From NCBI RefSeq assembly GCF_039543825.1, contig NZ_BAABKM010000005.1, forward strand, positions 438,268-502,267: 64,000 bases of DNA, in the 5' to 3' direction. The DNA is from Nocardioides conyzicola. GTDB lineage: Bacteria > Actinomycetota > Actinomycetes > Propionibacteriales > Nocardioidaceae. The notes under the pieces were generated by a model. It saw only the letters and a program-made list of their open reading frames with translations. It was not told the origin of the DNA and did no database searches. Both the position numbers and the translations under genes were made by a program. Shown here in pieces: positions 17,147-24,957 of the stretch (positions are counted from its first letter, which is position 1; every line of letters starts with the position of its first letter).

Positions 17147-18070
17147 ATGGTCCTGCTCTTCGTCCTCGGCTGCGGCCTCGTCGCCGTCGCCCTGGCCCTC
17201 ACGGCGGCCGCCCTGCGGCCTCGCGTGCAGACCGGAGGTGTCGCCCGGTCCATCGCCGTCCTCGAGTCGATCACGTCGCCGGCGCCGGTCGCGCTGACCC
17301 GCGAGATCGACCCGCCGTTCGGCGAGCGGATCCTCGAGCCCCTGCGCCGCCGCGCCCTGCGCATCGGGCGCCGCCTCACGGGTGCCGACTCCTCCGAGCG
17401 GATCCGCCACAAGCTCGACCTCGCCGGCAACCCGGCCGGCTGGACGGTCGACCGGGTGGTGTCGGCCAAGGTGCTGTGCACGTTCGTCGGCTTCGCCGTC
17501 GCGCTGGCGGTCTCCCTCGTGCTCGGGGTCTCGCCGACCATGCGGATCGCGCTGCTCGCGATCGGCGCCGGGATCGGCTGGTTCGGCCCCAACCTCTACC
17601 TCTACCAGCGCACCTACGAGCGCACCGAGCTGATGCAGCGCGAGCTGCCCGACTCCATCGACCTGCTGACGATCTGCGTGGAGTCCGGGCTCGGGTTCGA
17701 CGCGGCGATCCAGCAGGTCGCCCGGAGCACCGACGGTCCCCTGGCCGACGAGCTCAACCGGATGCTCCACGAGATGCAGATCGGGATGGGCCGCGGCGAC
17801 GCGCTCCGGGCACTCAGCGAGCGCAGCAACGTCGCCGACGTCCGCTCGTTCGTCGGCGCGATGGCCCAGGCCGACGCCTTCGGCATCCCCGTGGCCCAGG
17901 TGCTGCGCACCCAGTCGCACGAGATGCGCGTACGCCGCCGGCAGCGGGCCGAGCAGCGGGCCCAGCAGGTGCCGGTGAAGATCACCGTGCCGCTGATCTT
18001 CTGCATCCTGCCCTGCCTCTTCATCGCGGTGATGGGTCCGGCCGCGATCTCGATCATGGACTCCTTCTGA
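17147..18070 (+). CDS. tadC: TadC-like inner-membrane platform protein
   Basis: This 307-residue protein carries the second T2SS-F domain of a Tad machine: RELPDSIDLLTICVESGLGFDAAIQQVAR near residues 165-193 and SFVGAMAQADAFGIPVAQVLRTQ near 228-250. Helices lie at the N-terminus, around residues 105-150 and at the C-terminus. TadB and TadC together form the membrane platform on which TadA works. Its TGA overlaps the ATG of the histidine kinase, so the regulators are translated along with the pilus machine. Confidence 0.9.
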   Translation: MVLLFVLGCGLVAVALALTAAALRPRVQTGGVARSIAVLESITSPAPVALTREIDPPFGERILEPLRRRALRIGRRLTGADSSERIRHKLDLAGNPAGWTVDRVVSAKVLCTFVGFAVALAVSLVLGVSPTMRIALLAIGAGIGWFGPNLYLYQRTYERTELMQRELPDSIDLLTICVESGLGFDAAIQQVARSTDGPLADELNRMLHEMQIGMGRGDALRALSERSNVADVRSFVGAMAQADAFGIPVAQVLRTQSHEMRVRRRQRAEQRAQQVPVKITVPLIFCILPCLFIAVMGPAAISIMDSF

Positions 18071-19689
18071 TGGCCACCCTGGGCGGCTCGGCGATCACGG
18101 CGTCGCAGCGCCGGAGGCGGGGCATGGCCGGCATCGCCCGCGTCTTCGGCCTGGTGGCCGTGCTGGCGCCGGCCCTGTCCTCGCAGGACGGCATGGTGCT
18201 CCTCGGCGTGGCCACCGTCGGGATGGTCTGGGCCACCACCCAGGTCGCCGAGCACCGCCTGGTGCGCGGGGTCTTCACGGTCGAGCTGGCCAGCGCGGCG
18301 CTCGTCGGGCTCGTCTGCGCAGTGACCTGCACCCTCGCCACCGAGTCGGGTCCCGGCATCCTCGGGGTCCTCGCGATCCCGCCGGTCACCGCCGCCATCC
18401 TGCGCGGTGCCCAGGCCGGCATGTTCGCGCTGGCCGCGGGCATCGGGGTCTTCGTGACCGGGACGTGCCTGGCCGACGCGATGACGCTGACGCTGGCGAG
18501 CACCACCTTCACCTGGCTGCTGACCGGCCTGGGCTTCGGGCTCATCGGCGCCGCGCTGCACAGCACGCTGCTCGGCTCCGACCAGCTCGCCGCCCACCGC
18601 AGCGCCCAGTCGCTCATCCACCAGCTGGCGTCGGTCTCGGACCGCCTCGGCTCACCGCTGGAGCCCGAGGTGCTCGGCACCGACCTGCTCAACCGGCTCA
18701 GCGCGTCGCTCGGCGCCGCGGACCTGCCGGCCCGGGGCCTGATGCTCCAGGCCCCGACCGACGGCACCCTGGTCTGGGTCGCCGGCGCCTCGGCCGGGAC
18801 CGGGTCGCACCTGGCCGCGGAGGCCGTCGTCAGCGGCCGGCCGGCCATCGGCGGCCACACCTTCGCGCTCCCCCTCACCAGCGACGGCCGGGTGGTCGCG
18901 GTCGTCTCCGGGCACCTGTCCCCCACCGTCGACCGGATCGCGCTGGGCGAACGCCTCCAGCGGCTCGGCTCCGGCCTGGAGGACCAGTCGGTCGTGCTCG
19001 AGACCGCGCTGCTCTTCACCCGCTTCCGCAACACCGCGACCGTCGCCGAGCGGCGCCGGCTCGCCCGCGAGATCCACGACGGGGTCGCCCAGGACCTCGC
19101 GTCGGTCGGCTACCTGCTCGACGCCATCAACGGGCACCCCGACCCGCTGGAGCAGGCCCAGCTCCTCGAGCAGCTCCGCGGCTTCCTCGGCGAGGTGCTC
19201 GCCGACCTCCGCCGCGCCCTCGTGGAGCTGCGCACCGACACCGGCCCGGGCCAGAGCGTCGGTGCCGCGCTGGAGGACCTCGCCCGCAACGTGGAGAAGC
19301 TGACCGGCATCACGTTCCACGTGCGCCTCCACGAGGAGGGCACCCGGCTGCGCCCCGAGGTCGAGGCCGAGCTGCTGCGCATCGGCCAGGAGGCGATCAC
19401 CAACGCCGTGCGCCACTCCGAGGCCAGCACCATCTGGATCACCTGCCGGGTCGCGGCGCCGTACGCCGAGGTCACCGTCAGCGACAACGGCCGGGGGCTC
19501 GGCGAAGCCCGGGCCGACTCCCACGGCCTGCAGATCATGCGCGAGCGCGCCCGCCTCATCGGTGCCGAGCTCGCGCTCACCGCCCGCCCCGGTGGCGGCG
19601 TGGTGCTGAAGGCACGGGTGCCCGCGGCACTCGTCACCAACGATCTCGACCCGGACCTCGGGTCGCAGTCCGGAAAGGTCCCCGCATGA
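18070..19689 (+). CDS. NarL-type sensor histidine kinase
   Basis: This 539-residue protein has about five or six N-terminal membrane helices (residues 20-180) and a GAF-like middle (about 190-325). A HisKA_3 dimerisation domain carries the phospho-acceptor His in REIHDGVAQDLASVGY near residue 333, and a C-terminal HATPase has TNAVRHSEAS and VSDNGRGLGEA. It is most likely the partner of the LuxR-type regulator whose start overlaps its stop (ATGA). Coupling to tadC suggests it senses an envelope signal and controls the pilus genes; this is inferred from context. Confidence 0.9.
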   Translation: MATLGGSAITASQRRRRGMAGIARVFGLVAVLAPALSSQDGMVLLGVATVGMVWATTQVAEHRLVRGVFTVELASAALVGLVCAVTCTLATESGPGILGVLAIPPVTAAILRGAQAGMFALAAGIGVFVTGTCLADAMTLTLASTTFTWLLTGLGFGLIGAALHSTLLGSDQLAAHRSAQSLIHQLASVSDRLGSPLEPEVLGTDLLNRLSASLGAADLPARGLMLQAPTDGTLVWVAGASAGTGSHLAAEAVVSGRPAIGGHTFALPLTSDGRVVAVVSGHLSPTVDRIALGERLQRLGSGLEDQSVVLETALLFTRFRNTATVAERRRLAREIHDGVAQDLASVGYLLDAINGHPDPLEQAQLLEQLRGFLGEVLADLRRALVELRTDTGPGQSVGAALEDLARNVEKLTGITFHVRLHEEGTRLRPEVEAELLRIGQEAITNAVRHSEASTIWITCRVAAPYAEVTVSDNGRGLGEARADSHGLQIMRERARLIGAELALTARPGGGVVLKARVPAALVTNDLDPDLGSQSGKVPA

Positions 19690-20351
19690 GCGACACGGCC
19701 CCCCACTCCCCGACCACCGTCCTGCTCGTCGACGACCACGACCTGGTCCGGGCCGGGCTGCGCGGGGTCTTCGACCGCGAGCCCGACCTGACGGTCGTCG
19801 GGGTGGCCGGCACCGTCGCCGAGGCGATGGCGGCGTACGCCGAGCTGCGCCCCGACGTCGTCGTGACCGACCTCCAGCTCCCCGACGGCACCGGCATCGA
19901 CATCGTGCGCGCGATCCGTCGCGGCAACGACCGCACCGGGCTGGTGATGCTGACCATGCACACCGGTGACCGGCCGCTGCTGGCCGCGATGGACGCCGGC
20001 GCGTCGGCCCTCGTCGGCAAGGACGCCCCCTCCTCCGACGTGGTCAACGCGGCACGGCGTTCCGTGGTGTCACCGCGGTCGTTCGCAGCGGCCGGCCTGC
20101 TCCAGGCCCTCGGCCGTCGCGCGGCCCGCGAGTCGGGCCGCCTGTCCGACCGCGAGACCGAGATCCTGCGGCTGCTCGCCGACGGCCTGGGCATCGGCGA
20201 GATCGCAGCAGAGCTGTACATCAGCCGGTCGACGGCCAAGACGCACGTCGCCCGGATCTACCAGAAGCTCGGAGCCGCCAACCGGGCCCAGGCCATCGTG
20301 ATCGCAATGCGGACCGGGCTGCTCTCCAGCGTGGACTCGATCGGGGTCTAG
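19686..20351 (+). CDS. NarL/LuxR-family response regulator
   Basis: This 221-residue protein has a receiver domain with the acidic pair DD at 16-17, phospho-acceptor D62 (VVTDLQLPDG), the conserved Thr in MLTMHTGD and Lys in LVGKDAP. A LuxR helix-turn-helix is near residues 155-210 (LSDRETEILRLLADGLGIGEIA, then SRSTAKTHVARIYQKLG). It overlaps the sensor kinase gene by 4 bp. Its TAG at 20349-20351 abuts the TAG of the convergent flp gene with no base between, so any read-through makes RNA antisense to the pilin. Confidence 0.92.
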   Translation: MSDTAPHSPTTVLLVDDHDLVRAGLRGVFDREPDLTVVGVAGTVAEAMAAYAELRPDVVVTDLQLPDGTGIDIVRAIRRGNDRTGLVMLTMHTGDRPLLAAMDAGASALVGKDAPSSDVVNAARRSVVSPRSFAAAGLLQALGRRAARESGRLSDRETEILRLLADGLGIGEIAAELYISRSTAKTHVARIYQKLGAANRAQAIVIAMRTGLLSSVDSIGV

Positions 20352-20546
20352 CTACTCCTGGCAGCTGCTGGGACCGCCGCCCGAGGTCGCCATGTGCCCG
20401 GCCAGGTCGTCGCAGCCCGGGTCGAAGAGGGTGTCGCGCACGGTGCTGCCGAGCAGGAAGACGACCGTCGCGATGACGGCCGCGATGCCGGCGATCAGGA
20501 GGCCGTACTCGACGGCCGAGGAACCGTGCTCGTCTCGAGATCGCAT
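20352..20546 (-). CDS. flp: Flp/Fap-type major pilin (short leader)
   Basis: This 64-residue protein has an 8-residue leader ending in Gly, then SSAVEYGLLIAGIAAVIA. The prepilin site is G|S with Glu at +5, the class IVb/Flp pattern cut by a TadV-type peptidase (no such gene lies in this window). One hydrophobic helix follows. The tail has two cysteines (GCDDLAGHM and SSCQE). The start is ATG at 20546 with AGGAGAG upstream. It lies downstream of the second pilin gene and is separated from it by a strong hairpin. Confidence 0.9.
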   Translation of the reverse strand: MRSRDEHGSSAVEYGLLIAGIAAVIATVVFLLGSTVRDTLFDPGCDDLAGHMATSGGGPSSCQE

Positions 20547-20580
20547 CGGCCACTCTCCTGTAGATGGTGCAGAAATGTGT

Positions 20581-20624
20581 TTCGGCCGTGGTCCGCGTTG
20601 CGGGGGTCGCGGACCACGGCCGAA
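20581..20624 (-). terminator. 17-bp perfect hairpin between the two flp genes
   Basis: TTCGGCCGTGGTCCGCG (20581-20597) and CGCGGACCACGGCCGAA (20608-20624) form an uninterrupted 17-bp stem with a 10-nt loop. There is no clear T-tract on either side. It could reduce read-through from the first pilin gene to the second, or stabilise the first pilin mRNA. Confidence 0.65.
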
Positions 20625-20638
20625 GACAGGGGGTTACG

Positions 20639-20866
20639 TCACTTGCTGCCGTTGTCCGCGCAGTCCGCGGTGCTGGTGGTGCCCTTGCCCTGGATCGTGG
20701 CGCAGGTGTCGTCGAAGGTCTTGCTGATCATGCCGCCGAAGAGGAAGACGACGGCCACGATGAGGGCCGCGATGCCGGCCACCAGCAGGCCGTACTCGAC
20801 GGCGGAAGCGCCGGCCTCGTCACGGTCGACGCGGCGGGCCTGGAGGAGGTTGCGCAGGTGCTCCAT
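20639..20866 (-). CDS. flp: Flp/Fap-type major pilin
   Basis: This 75-residue prepilin has a 19-residue charged leader ending DEAG, then the mature N-terminus ASAVEYGLLVAGIAALIVA with Glu at +5, followed by VFLFGGMISKTF and a C-terminal cysteine pair (CATIQG, TADCAD). Flp pilins polymerise through this hydrophobic helix. ATG at 20866 has GAAGGGAAA 6-8 nt before it, so it is preferred to TTG at 20881, which would overlap that ribosome site. The leader upstream can fold so that the ribosome site is paired (see 20867-20944). Confidence 0.9.
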   Translation of the reverse strand: MEHLRNLLQARRVDRDEAGASAVEYGLLVAGIAALIVAVVFLFGGMISKTFDDTCATIQGKGTTSTADCADNGSK

Positions 20867-20944
20867 GGTGTTTCCCTTCAAGTTCGCACCGGGCCGGTGG
20901 GGGTACCGGTTCTGCCGGTCCGGGGCTCGCCCCGATGAAGGGAA
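20867..20944 (-). promoter_or_regulatory. pilin mRNA leader with cloverleaf-like fold hiding the Shine-Dalgarno site
   Basis: In the pilin mRNA, TTCCCTTCA (from 20944-20936) is perfectly complementary to TGAAGGGAA (20880-20872), which contains the ribosome-binding purines. Between them lie three hairpins: CGGGG-CGAG-CCCCG (20934-20921), ACCGG-CAGAA-CCGGT (20919-20905) and CACCG-GCC-CGGTG (20899-20887). Together they make a four-way junction of 73 nt. The fold was drawn by hand. It suggests translational control of the pilin. Confidence 0.5.
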
Positions 20945-21050
20945 TGCTCGTCCTCCCAGAGGTCGTGCGGGATCGGGTGATGGTCTCGACCGGAGTAGCC
21001 CGTTCGGGCCATGCGGCCCCGCCGAAGGTCCAACCGCTGGGCAGCCGCGC

Positions 21051-22292
21051 TCAGTAGTCCCGTTGGGCGAGCTGCCGGGCGATGGCGATCCGGGTCAGGT
21101 TGGTCGGGTGGGACCCGAACCACAGCTGCGAGAGCCACGGCGGCGTCGGGTCGCCGAGCGACCGGAGGGCGAGCTGCCGCTGCACGGCCTCGAAGGCGTC
21201 GGCGTCCCGGGTCGTCTCGAGCGCGTCGACGTCGGCCCGGGTCTCGATCTGGCGGCTGATCGCGTTCTGGATCGGCGAGGAGAGCAGGGAGCCGACCGCG
21301 AACAGCGCGAGCACGAGCGGCACGACGGCCGGCTCCCGCATCCGCGGTCGGCCGCCACCGGCGAGCGCGCCGACGACCAACGCCAGCAGGCCGACCCCGA
21401 AGACCGCACCGGCGGCGCCGATCAGCGAGCCGGTGAGCACGTCGTCGTGCTTGGCGTGCCCCAGCTCGTGGGCCACCACCGACAGCGCCTGGTCCTGGGG
21501 CACGTCGTTGACCAGGTTGTCGTAGAGCACGACCCGGCGGGTGCCGCCGAAGCCCGACACGTAGGCGTTGAGGGTCGTCGTACGCCGTGATGCGTCCGCG
21601 ACCAGCACGTCGTCGACCGGGACGCCCTCGCGGTCGGCGAGGGCGAGGACCTGCGTGCGCAGGGGGCCGTCCGGCAGCGAGGTGAAGTTGTTGAAGATCG
21701 GCTCTACCAGCAGCGGGTAGACGAACGACCCGAGCAGCACCAGTGCGCCCATCAGCGCCGCCGCGACCGCGGGCCACGACCGCTCCCACCGCCGGGCACA
21801 GCCGATCAGCACGATCAGCAGGACCGACATCGCGACGATCTGCACCACCTCGGTGCGGACCAGGTCGGCCGCGAAGCCGCCCCAGCCCTGGTTGCTGAGC
21901 CCGTTGGCGAGCACGTGGCGTCGCATCAGCACGGCGAACGGCAGCGTGATGACGCGCCCGACGACCACGACCGCGGCGACCGCCAGCACGACGCGGACCC
22001 ACCACCAGCCCGGCAGCCGGCCGACCAGCCGCCGGCCCCACCGGCTGAAGCCGAGGACGCAGGACACGACGAGCGAGACCGCCAGCGAGCTCCAGCTCCA
22101 CACCCGCGCCCAGCGCGAGTAGTCCTCGGCGCGCGCGATCTGCTCGGCACTGAAGACCGACGACGCCGCCACCGGGTCGGGCGTCCCGCCGGGGACCGGG
22201 TGCCACGGCACCAGGAGGACGGCGAGGAGGACGAAGCAGAGGCCCCCGACGGCGGTGACGACCAGGGCGACGCGGCGGTCCGGGCTGCTCAC
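21051..22292 (-). CDS. M48-family membrane metallopeptidase (Ste24/CAAX-protease-like)
   Basis: This 413-residue protein has several membrane helices: one near the N-terminus, further ones around residues 60-110 and 150-200, and two after the active site. The zinc motif HELGH (VVAHELGHAKHDD) is near residue 275, with ETRADVDALE downstream supplying the third ligand Glu. The fold matches Ste24-type intramembrane metalloproteases. Its target is unknown; the neighbouring pilin genes make an envelope role plausible. The peptidase-MA gene ends 7 bp upstream, so the two form an operon. Its GTG/ATG-rich N-terminus starts at 22292. Confidence 0.85.
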   Translation of the reverse strand: MSSPDRRVALVVTAVGGLCFVLLAVLLVPWHPVPGGTPDPVAASSVFSAEQIARAEDYSRWARVWSWSSLAVSLVVSCVLGFSRWGRRLVGRLPGWWWVRVVLAVAAVVVVGRVITLPFAVLMRRHVLANGLSNQGWGGFAADLVRTEVVQIVAMSVLLIVLIGCARRWERSWPAVAAALMGALVLLGSFVYPLLVEPIFNNFTSLPDGPLRTQVLALADREGVPVDDVLVADASRRTTTLNAYVSGFGGTRRVVLYDNLVNDVPQDQALSVVAHELGHAKHDDVLTGSLIGAAGAVFGVGLLALVVGALAGGGRPRMREPAVVPLVLALFAVGSLLSSPIQNAISRQIETRADVDALETTRDADAFEAVQRQLALRSLGDPTPPWLSQLWFGSHPTNLTRIAIARQLAQRDY

Positions 22293-22299
22293 TGCGTCA

Positions 22300-23556
22300 T
22301 CACCGGGCCAAGCCTGCCAGGAGGGTCCGCCACTGCGCGGTCAGCTGCGCCACGGACACGCCCGCCTCGGCCTGCAGGGCGGCGCCGACGGGCTGGCCGC
22401 CGTCGACAGCCCGGTAGAACGCGACCAGCGCCGGCTCGCCGTACCGCTGGGCGATCAGCCGGCACGCGAGCCAGGCGCTCTCGTACGTCGCGCCCAGCTT
22501 CGGCGTTCGCGTCCCGAAGGCCGCGGCGTCCGGCAGGGTGCGGGGCGGACCGCTCTTGCGGACGGCGGCGATGATCTGGGCGGCCGAGCGGTCGACCGGC
22601 AGGTCGACGTCGCGCAGCGCGACGTAGTCGGCGAATCCCTCCAGCAGCCACAGCGGGGTGCGGCTGTCCCAGGCCCCGGCGGCCACGTGGGTGGCCTCGT
22701 GGCTCATCACCACCTGGGCACCGGTGTGTCGCAGGCTGCCGAAGACCTCGGGGTTGGCGAAGACGTGGACGGGTGCGTCCGGCGCCGTCGAGCCGTCCGC
22801 GGACGTCGTCACCGCGGCGATCTGGTCGTAGTCGCCCGGGTCCGCTCCCAGGGCCTGCTCGAGCGCCCTGGCCGAGGCCGGCACCTCGACGACCAGGCCG
22901 CGACGCCAGCCGGGCAGCACCTTGCGGACGACCGGCACGGCGGCCCGCGCCCGGGCGGCGTAGCGGTCGGCGTCCGCCGCGCTGCCCGCGACGAGCACCA
23001 GCGTGGACGACGTACGGCGGACCTCGACCGGGCCGGACAGCCAGACCGGCGACACCCGGTCGTCGCCGCCGAAGCCGGTCAGCGCGACCCGGTCGCCGTC
23101 GTCGACCAGCTGCGCCGAGATCTCGGCACGGGCCGAGACGGTGTCGAACCCGCGGAACCGCCAGGTCGCGTCGACCGCCGCGCTCCACGCGCCGTCCGAG
23201 GACGGGGCGCCGTCGTCGTCGACGTAGCGCAGCGAGAAGTCGACGACGTGGAGCGCCTGCGCGTTGGCCACCAGGGCGGCGAGCCGGTCGCCCGCGTCCG
23301 CGTCGTCGCCGGGCGCGAGCTCGCGGGCCGCGTCCCGGTCACCGTCGCGGACGGCGGTCTCGAGCTCGGCCAGGGTGGTGACGGCGAGCGTCGGCTCGAC
23401 GCTCGCCCGCGCGGCGTGCGGCGCCGGCGCGACGTAGGTGTCGTCCCGGGTCAGCGACCAGGCCAGCAGGCCCGACGCGACCAGCAGGCACAGCGAAAGG
23501 CCGGCCACCCACCATCGGGGGCGACCGGCCTTCGCGCGCTGGTCGAGGCTGCTCAC
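22300..23556 (-). CDS. membrane-anchored gluzincin metallopeptidase (peptidase MA-like)
   Basis: This 418-residue protein has one N-terminal membrane helix (about residues 14-33: WWVAGLSLCLLVASGLLAW) and a long exported region. The zinc motif HEATH (MSHEATHVAAG) lies near residue 285 and the third ligand Glu in WLLEGFADYVAL about 20 residues later. This is the HExxH...E pattern of MA-like gluzincins. The start is taken as GTG at 23556; the much longer in-frame reading upstream is the shadow of the NlpC/P60 gene. It is cotranscribed with the M48 peptidase. Substrate unknown. Confidence 0.78.
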   Translation of the reverse strand: MSSLDQRAKAGRPRWWVAGLSLCLLVASGLLAWSLTRDDTYVAPAPHAARASVEPTLAVTTLAELETAVRDGDRDAARELAPGDDADAGDRLAALVANAQALHVVDFSLRYVDDDGAPSSDGAWSAAVDATWRFRGFDTVSARAEISAQLVDDGDRVALTGFGGDDRVSPVWLSGPVEVRRTSSTLVLVAGSAADADRYAARARAAVPVVRKVLPGWRRGLVVEVPASARALEQALGADPGDYDQIAAVTTSADGSTAPDAPVHVFANPEVFGSLRHTGAQVVMSHEATHVAAGAWDSRTPLWLLEGFADYVALRDVDLPVDRSAAQIIAAVRKSGPPRTLPDAAAFGTRTPKLGATYESAWLACRLIAQRYGEPALVAFYRAVDGGQPVGAALQAEAGVSVAQLTAQWRTLLAGLAR

Positions 23557-23579
23557 CTCGGCATTCTGACGGGTGACTC

Positions 23580-24563
23580 CTAGCCGGGTCGCACGGCGCC
23601 GACGTACGGCATCGCGTGCAGGCTGGTGACCTTGACGCCGGCGCTCGGGTTCTCGGCGTTCACGATCATGCCGTTGCCGATGTACATCCCGACGTGGCTG
23701 ATCGGGCTGTAGTAGAAGACCAGGTCGCCCGGCTGCAGGTCGGCCTCGGCGATGTGCGGGCCGGTGCCGTACTGGGCGCTCGACGAGTGCGGGAGGCCGA
23801 CGCCGGCCTGGGCCCACGCCATCATGGTCAGGCCCGAGCAGTCGAAGGCGTTGGGGCCGGCGGCGCCGTAGACGTAGGCCTTGCCGACCTGGGCCATCGC
23901 GTACTGGACGGCGGCGGCGGCGCGACCGGACGCGGGGACGTCGGACGGGACCCGGACGACGCCGCGCGAGAGCATCTCCTCGCGCTCCTTGTCCTTCAGG
24001 TCGCCGAGGACGGCCTTGGCCTCCGCCAGCTTCTTGTCGACGATCGCCTTCTCGTCGGCGAGCTTCTTCTCGGTCGCGGCGACCTCGGCGGCACGCTTCT
24101 GCGTGGCCGTCTGCCGGATCCCGAGCTCGTCGGCGGCGGTGGCGTACTTGTCGAACAGCTGCGACTGGAGGTCGTTGAAGGCCGACATCGTCGAGAGCTG
24201 TGCGAGGAAGGACTGCGGGTCGTCGGAGACGACGACCTGGCCGACGGTCGAGAGGGCCTCGCCCTCGTACTGGCGGATGATCGAGTCCTGGACCTGGCCG
24301 CGGACCTCGTCGAACGCGGCGTCCTGCCGGTCCTGGTCGGCCTGCAGCGAGTCCAGGTCGCCCTGGAGCTGACGCAGCTCGAGCTTGGCGTCGTTGTAGC
24401 GCTCCTGCGCCTGCTCGGCCTGGTGGTAGAGGTGGTCGACCCGCTTCTGGACGGTGTCGATGTCCGGGTCGGCCTGAGCGGGGCTGGACGGCATGAAGCC
24501 GACAGCGGCGATCATGGCGCAACCCGAGAGCATGGTGATGAGGCGCTTCCGGCTCTTCTGCAC
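23580..24563 (-). CDS. secreted NlpC/P60 peptidoglycan endopeptidase (RipA-like)
   Basis: This 327-residue protein has a signal peptide (about residues 1-36), a long coiled coil (about 40-205, heptad-rich from KRVDHLYHQAEQAQERYNDA onwards) and a C-terminal NlpC/P60 domain. The catalytic Cys is in NAFDCSGLTMMAW near 240 and the His in ISHVGMYIG near 288. It should cut peptide stems of peptidoglycan during growth or division. The start is GTG at 24563, with GGGAG 11 nt upstream. A c-di-AMP riboswitch precedes it. In M. tuberculosis the equivalent place holds Rv2190c, also NlpC/P60. Confidence 0.9.
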   Translation of the reverse strand: MQKSRKRLITMLSGCAMIAAVGFMPSSPAQADPDIDTVQKRVDHLYHQAEQAQERYNDAKLELRQLQGDLDSLQADQDRQDAAFDEVRGQVQDSIIRQYEGEALSTVGQVVVSDDPQSFLAQLSTMSAFNDLQSQLFDKYATAADELGIRQTATQKRAAEVAATEKKLADEKAIVDKKLAEAKAVLGDLKDKEREEMLSRGVVRVPSDVPASGRAAAAVQYAMAQVGKAYVYGAAGPNAFDCSGLTMMAWAQAGVGLPHSSSAQYGTGPHIAEADLQPGDLVFYYSPISHVGMYIGNGMIVNAENPSAGVKVTSLHAMPYVGAVRPG

Positions 24564-24589
24564 GAGCAGGAGTTCTCCCTTGTACGTCG

Positions 24590-24760
24590 TACGCCTACCG
24601 GGTGAGCTGACGGATTCGGGCACGACATTTGCCCTACCCCGCTCGGGTGCCGGCACGTGTGCCGCCGCCTTCGCGGGGATTCACCCCTGGCAGCGGGCTG
24701 GCCCGCCACCGATGGTTCCCCGGCTCCAGGCTCCCCGACAGGTCGGCGAGCCCGAACTCA
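24590..24760 (-). promoter_or_regulatory. ydaO/yuaA-type c-di-AMP riboswitch
   Basis: On the minus strand the leader shows the conserved blocks of this class in order: GGAGCCGGGGAACC near 24730-24713, GGGGTGAATCCCCGCGAAGG near 24690-24670, TAGGGCAAATG near 24640, and the 3' signature CCGAATCCGTCAGCTCACCC then GGTAGGCG ending at 24592. Such riboswitches bind c-di-AMP and, in actinobacteria, often control cell-wall hydrolases, which matches the NlpC/P60 gene starting 28 bp downstream. Exact ends are approximate. Confidence 0.88.
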
Positions 24761-24815
24761 GCGCGGTGGCCGCGCCGATCCGTGTGATCAGCGTCGTCGG
24801 CCACCTGAAGGGCCG

Positions 24816-24842
24816 AGGCTAGTCGGAGTCGGTCGAACCGAC
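24816..24842 (-). promoter_or_regulatory. candidate promoter with inverted repeat upstream of the riboswitch
   Basis: A TAGCCT -10-like box (24821-24816) lies just downstream of the perfect inverted repeat GTCGGT-3-ACCGAC (24828-24842). Transcription from here would include the whole riboswitch. No convincing -35 was seen. The rest of the gap to 24957 shows nothing clear. Confidence 0.3.
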
Positions 24843-24957
24843 CAAACTTTCAACAGCCGGCGCGCCGTCTTTTTACGGTGAGTTTGTGCACGCCCCGTCC
24901 GAATCCAGACGCGCGACGTCACACACGTCACACCCGTCACAGCAGCACCAGAACCGG

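Noticed and set aside
15082..17592. An 836-residue open frame on the minus strand, and many similar long frames such as 31925-33559 minus and 42615-44405 plus
   Set aside because: They lie opposite well-supported genes and have arginine/glycine/proline-rich, low-information sequence. High third-position GC removes stop codons from shadow frames.
20872..20944. Possible tRNA gene in the pilin leader
   Set aside because: The length and cloverleaf shape are tRNA-like, but the closing stem is 9 bp, there is no TTCGANT T-loop, the arm sizes are wrong and CCA/acceptor rules are not met.
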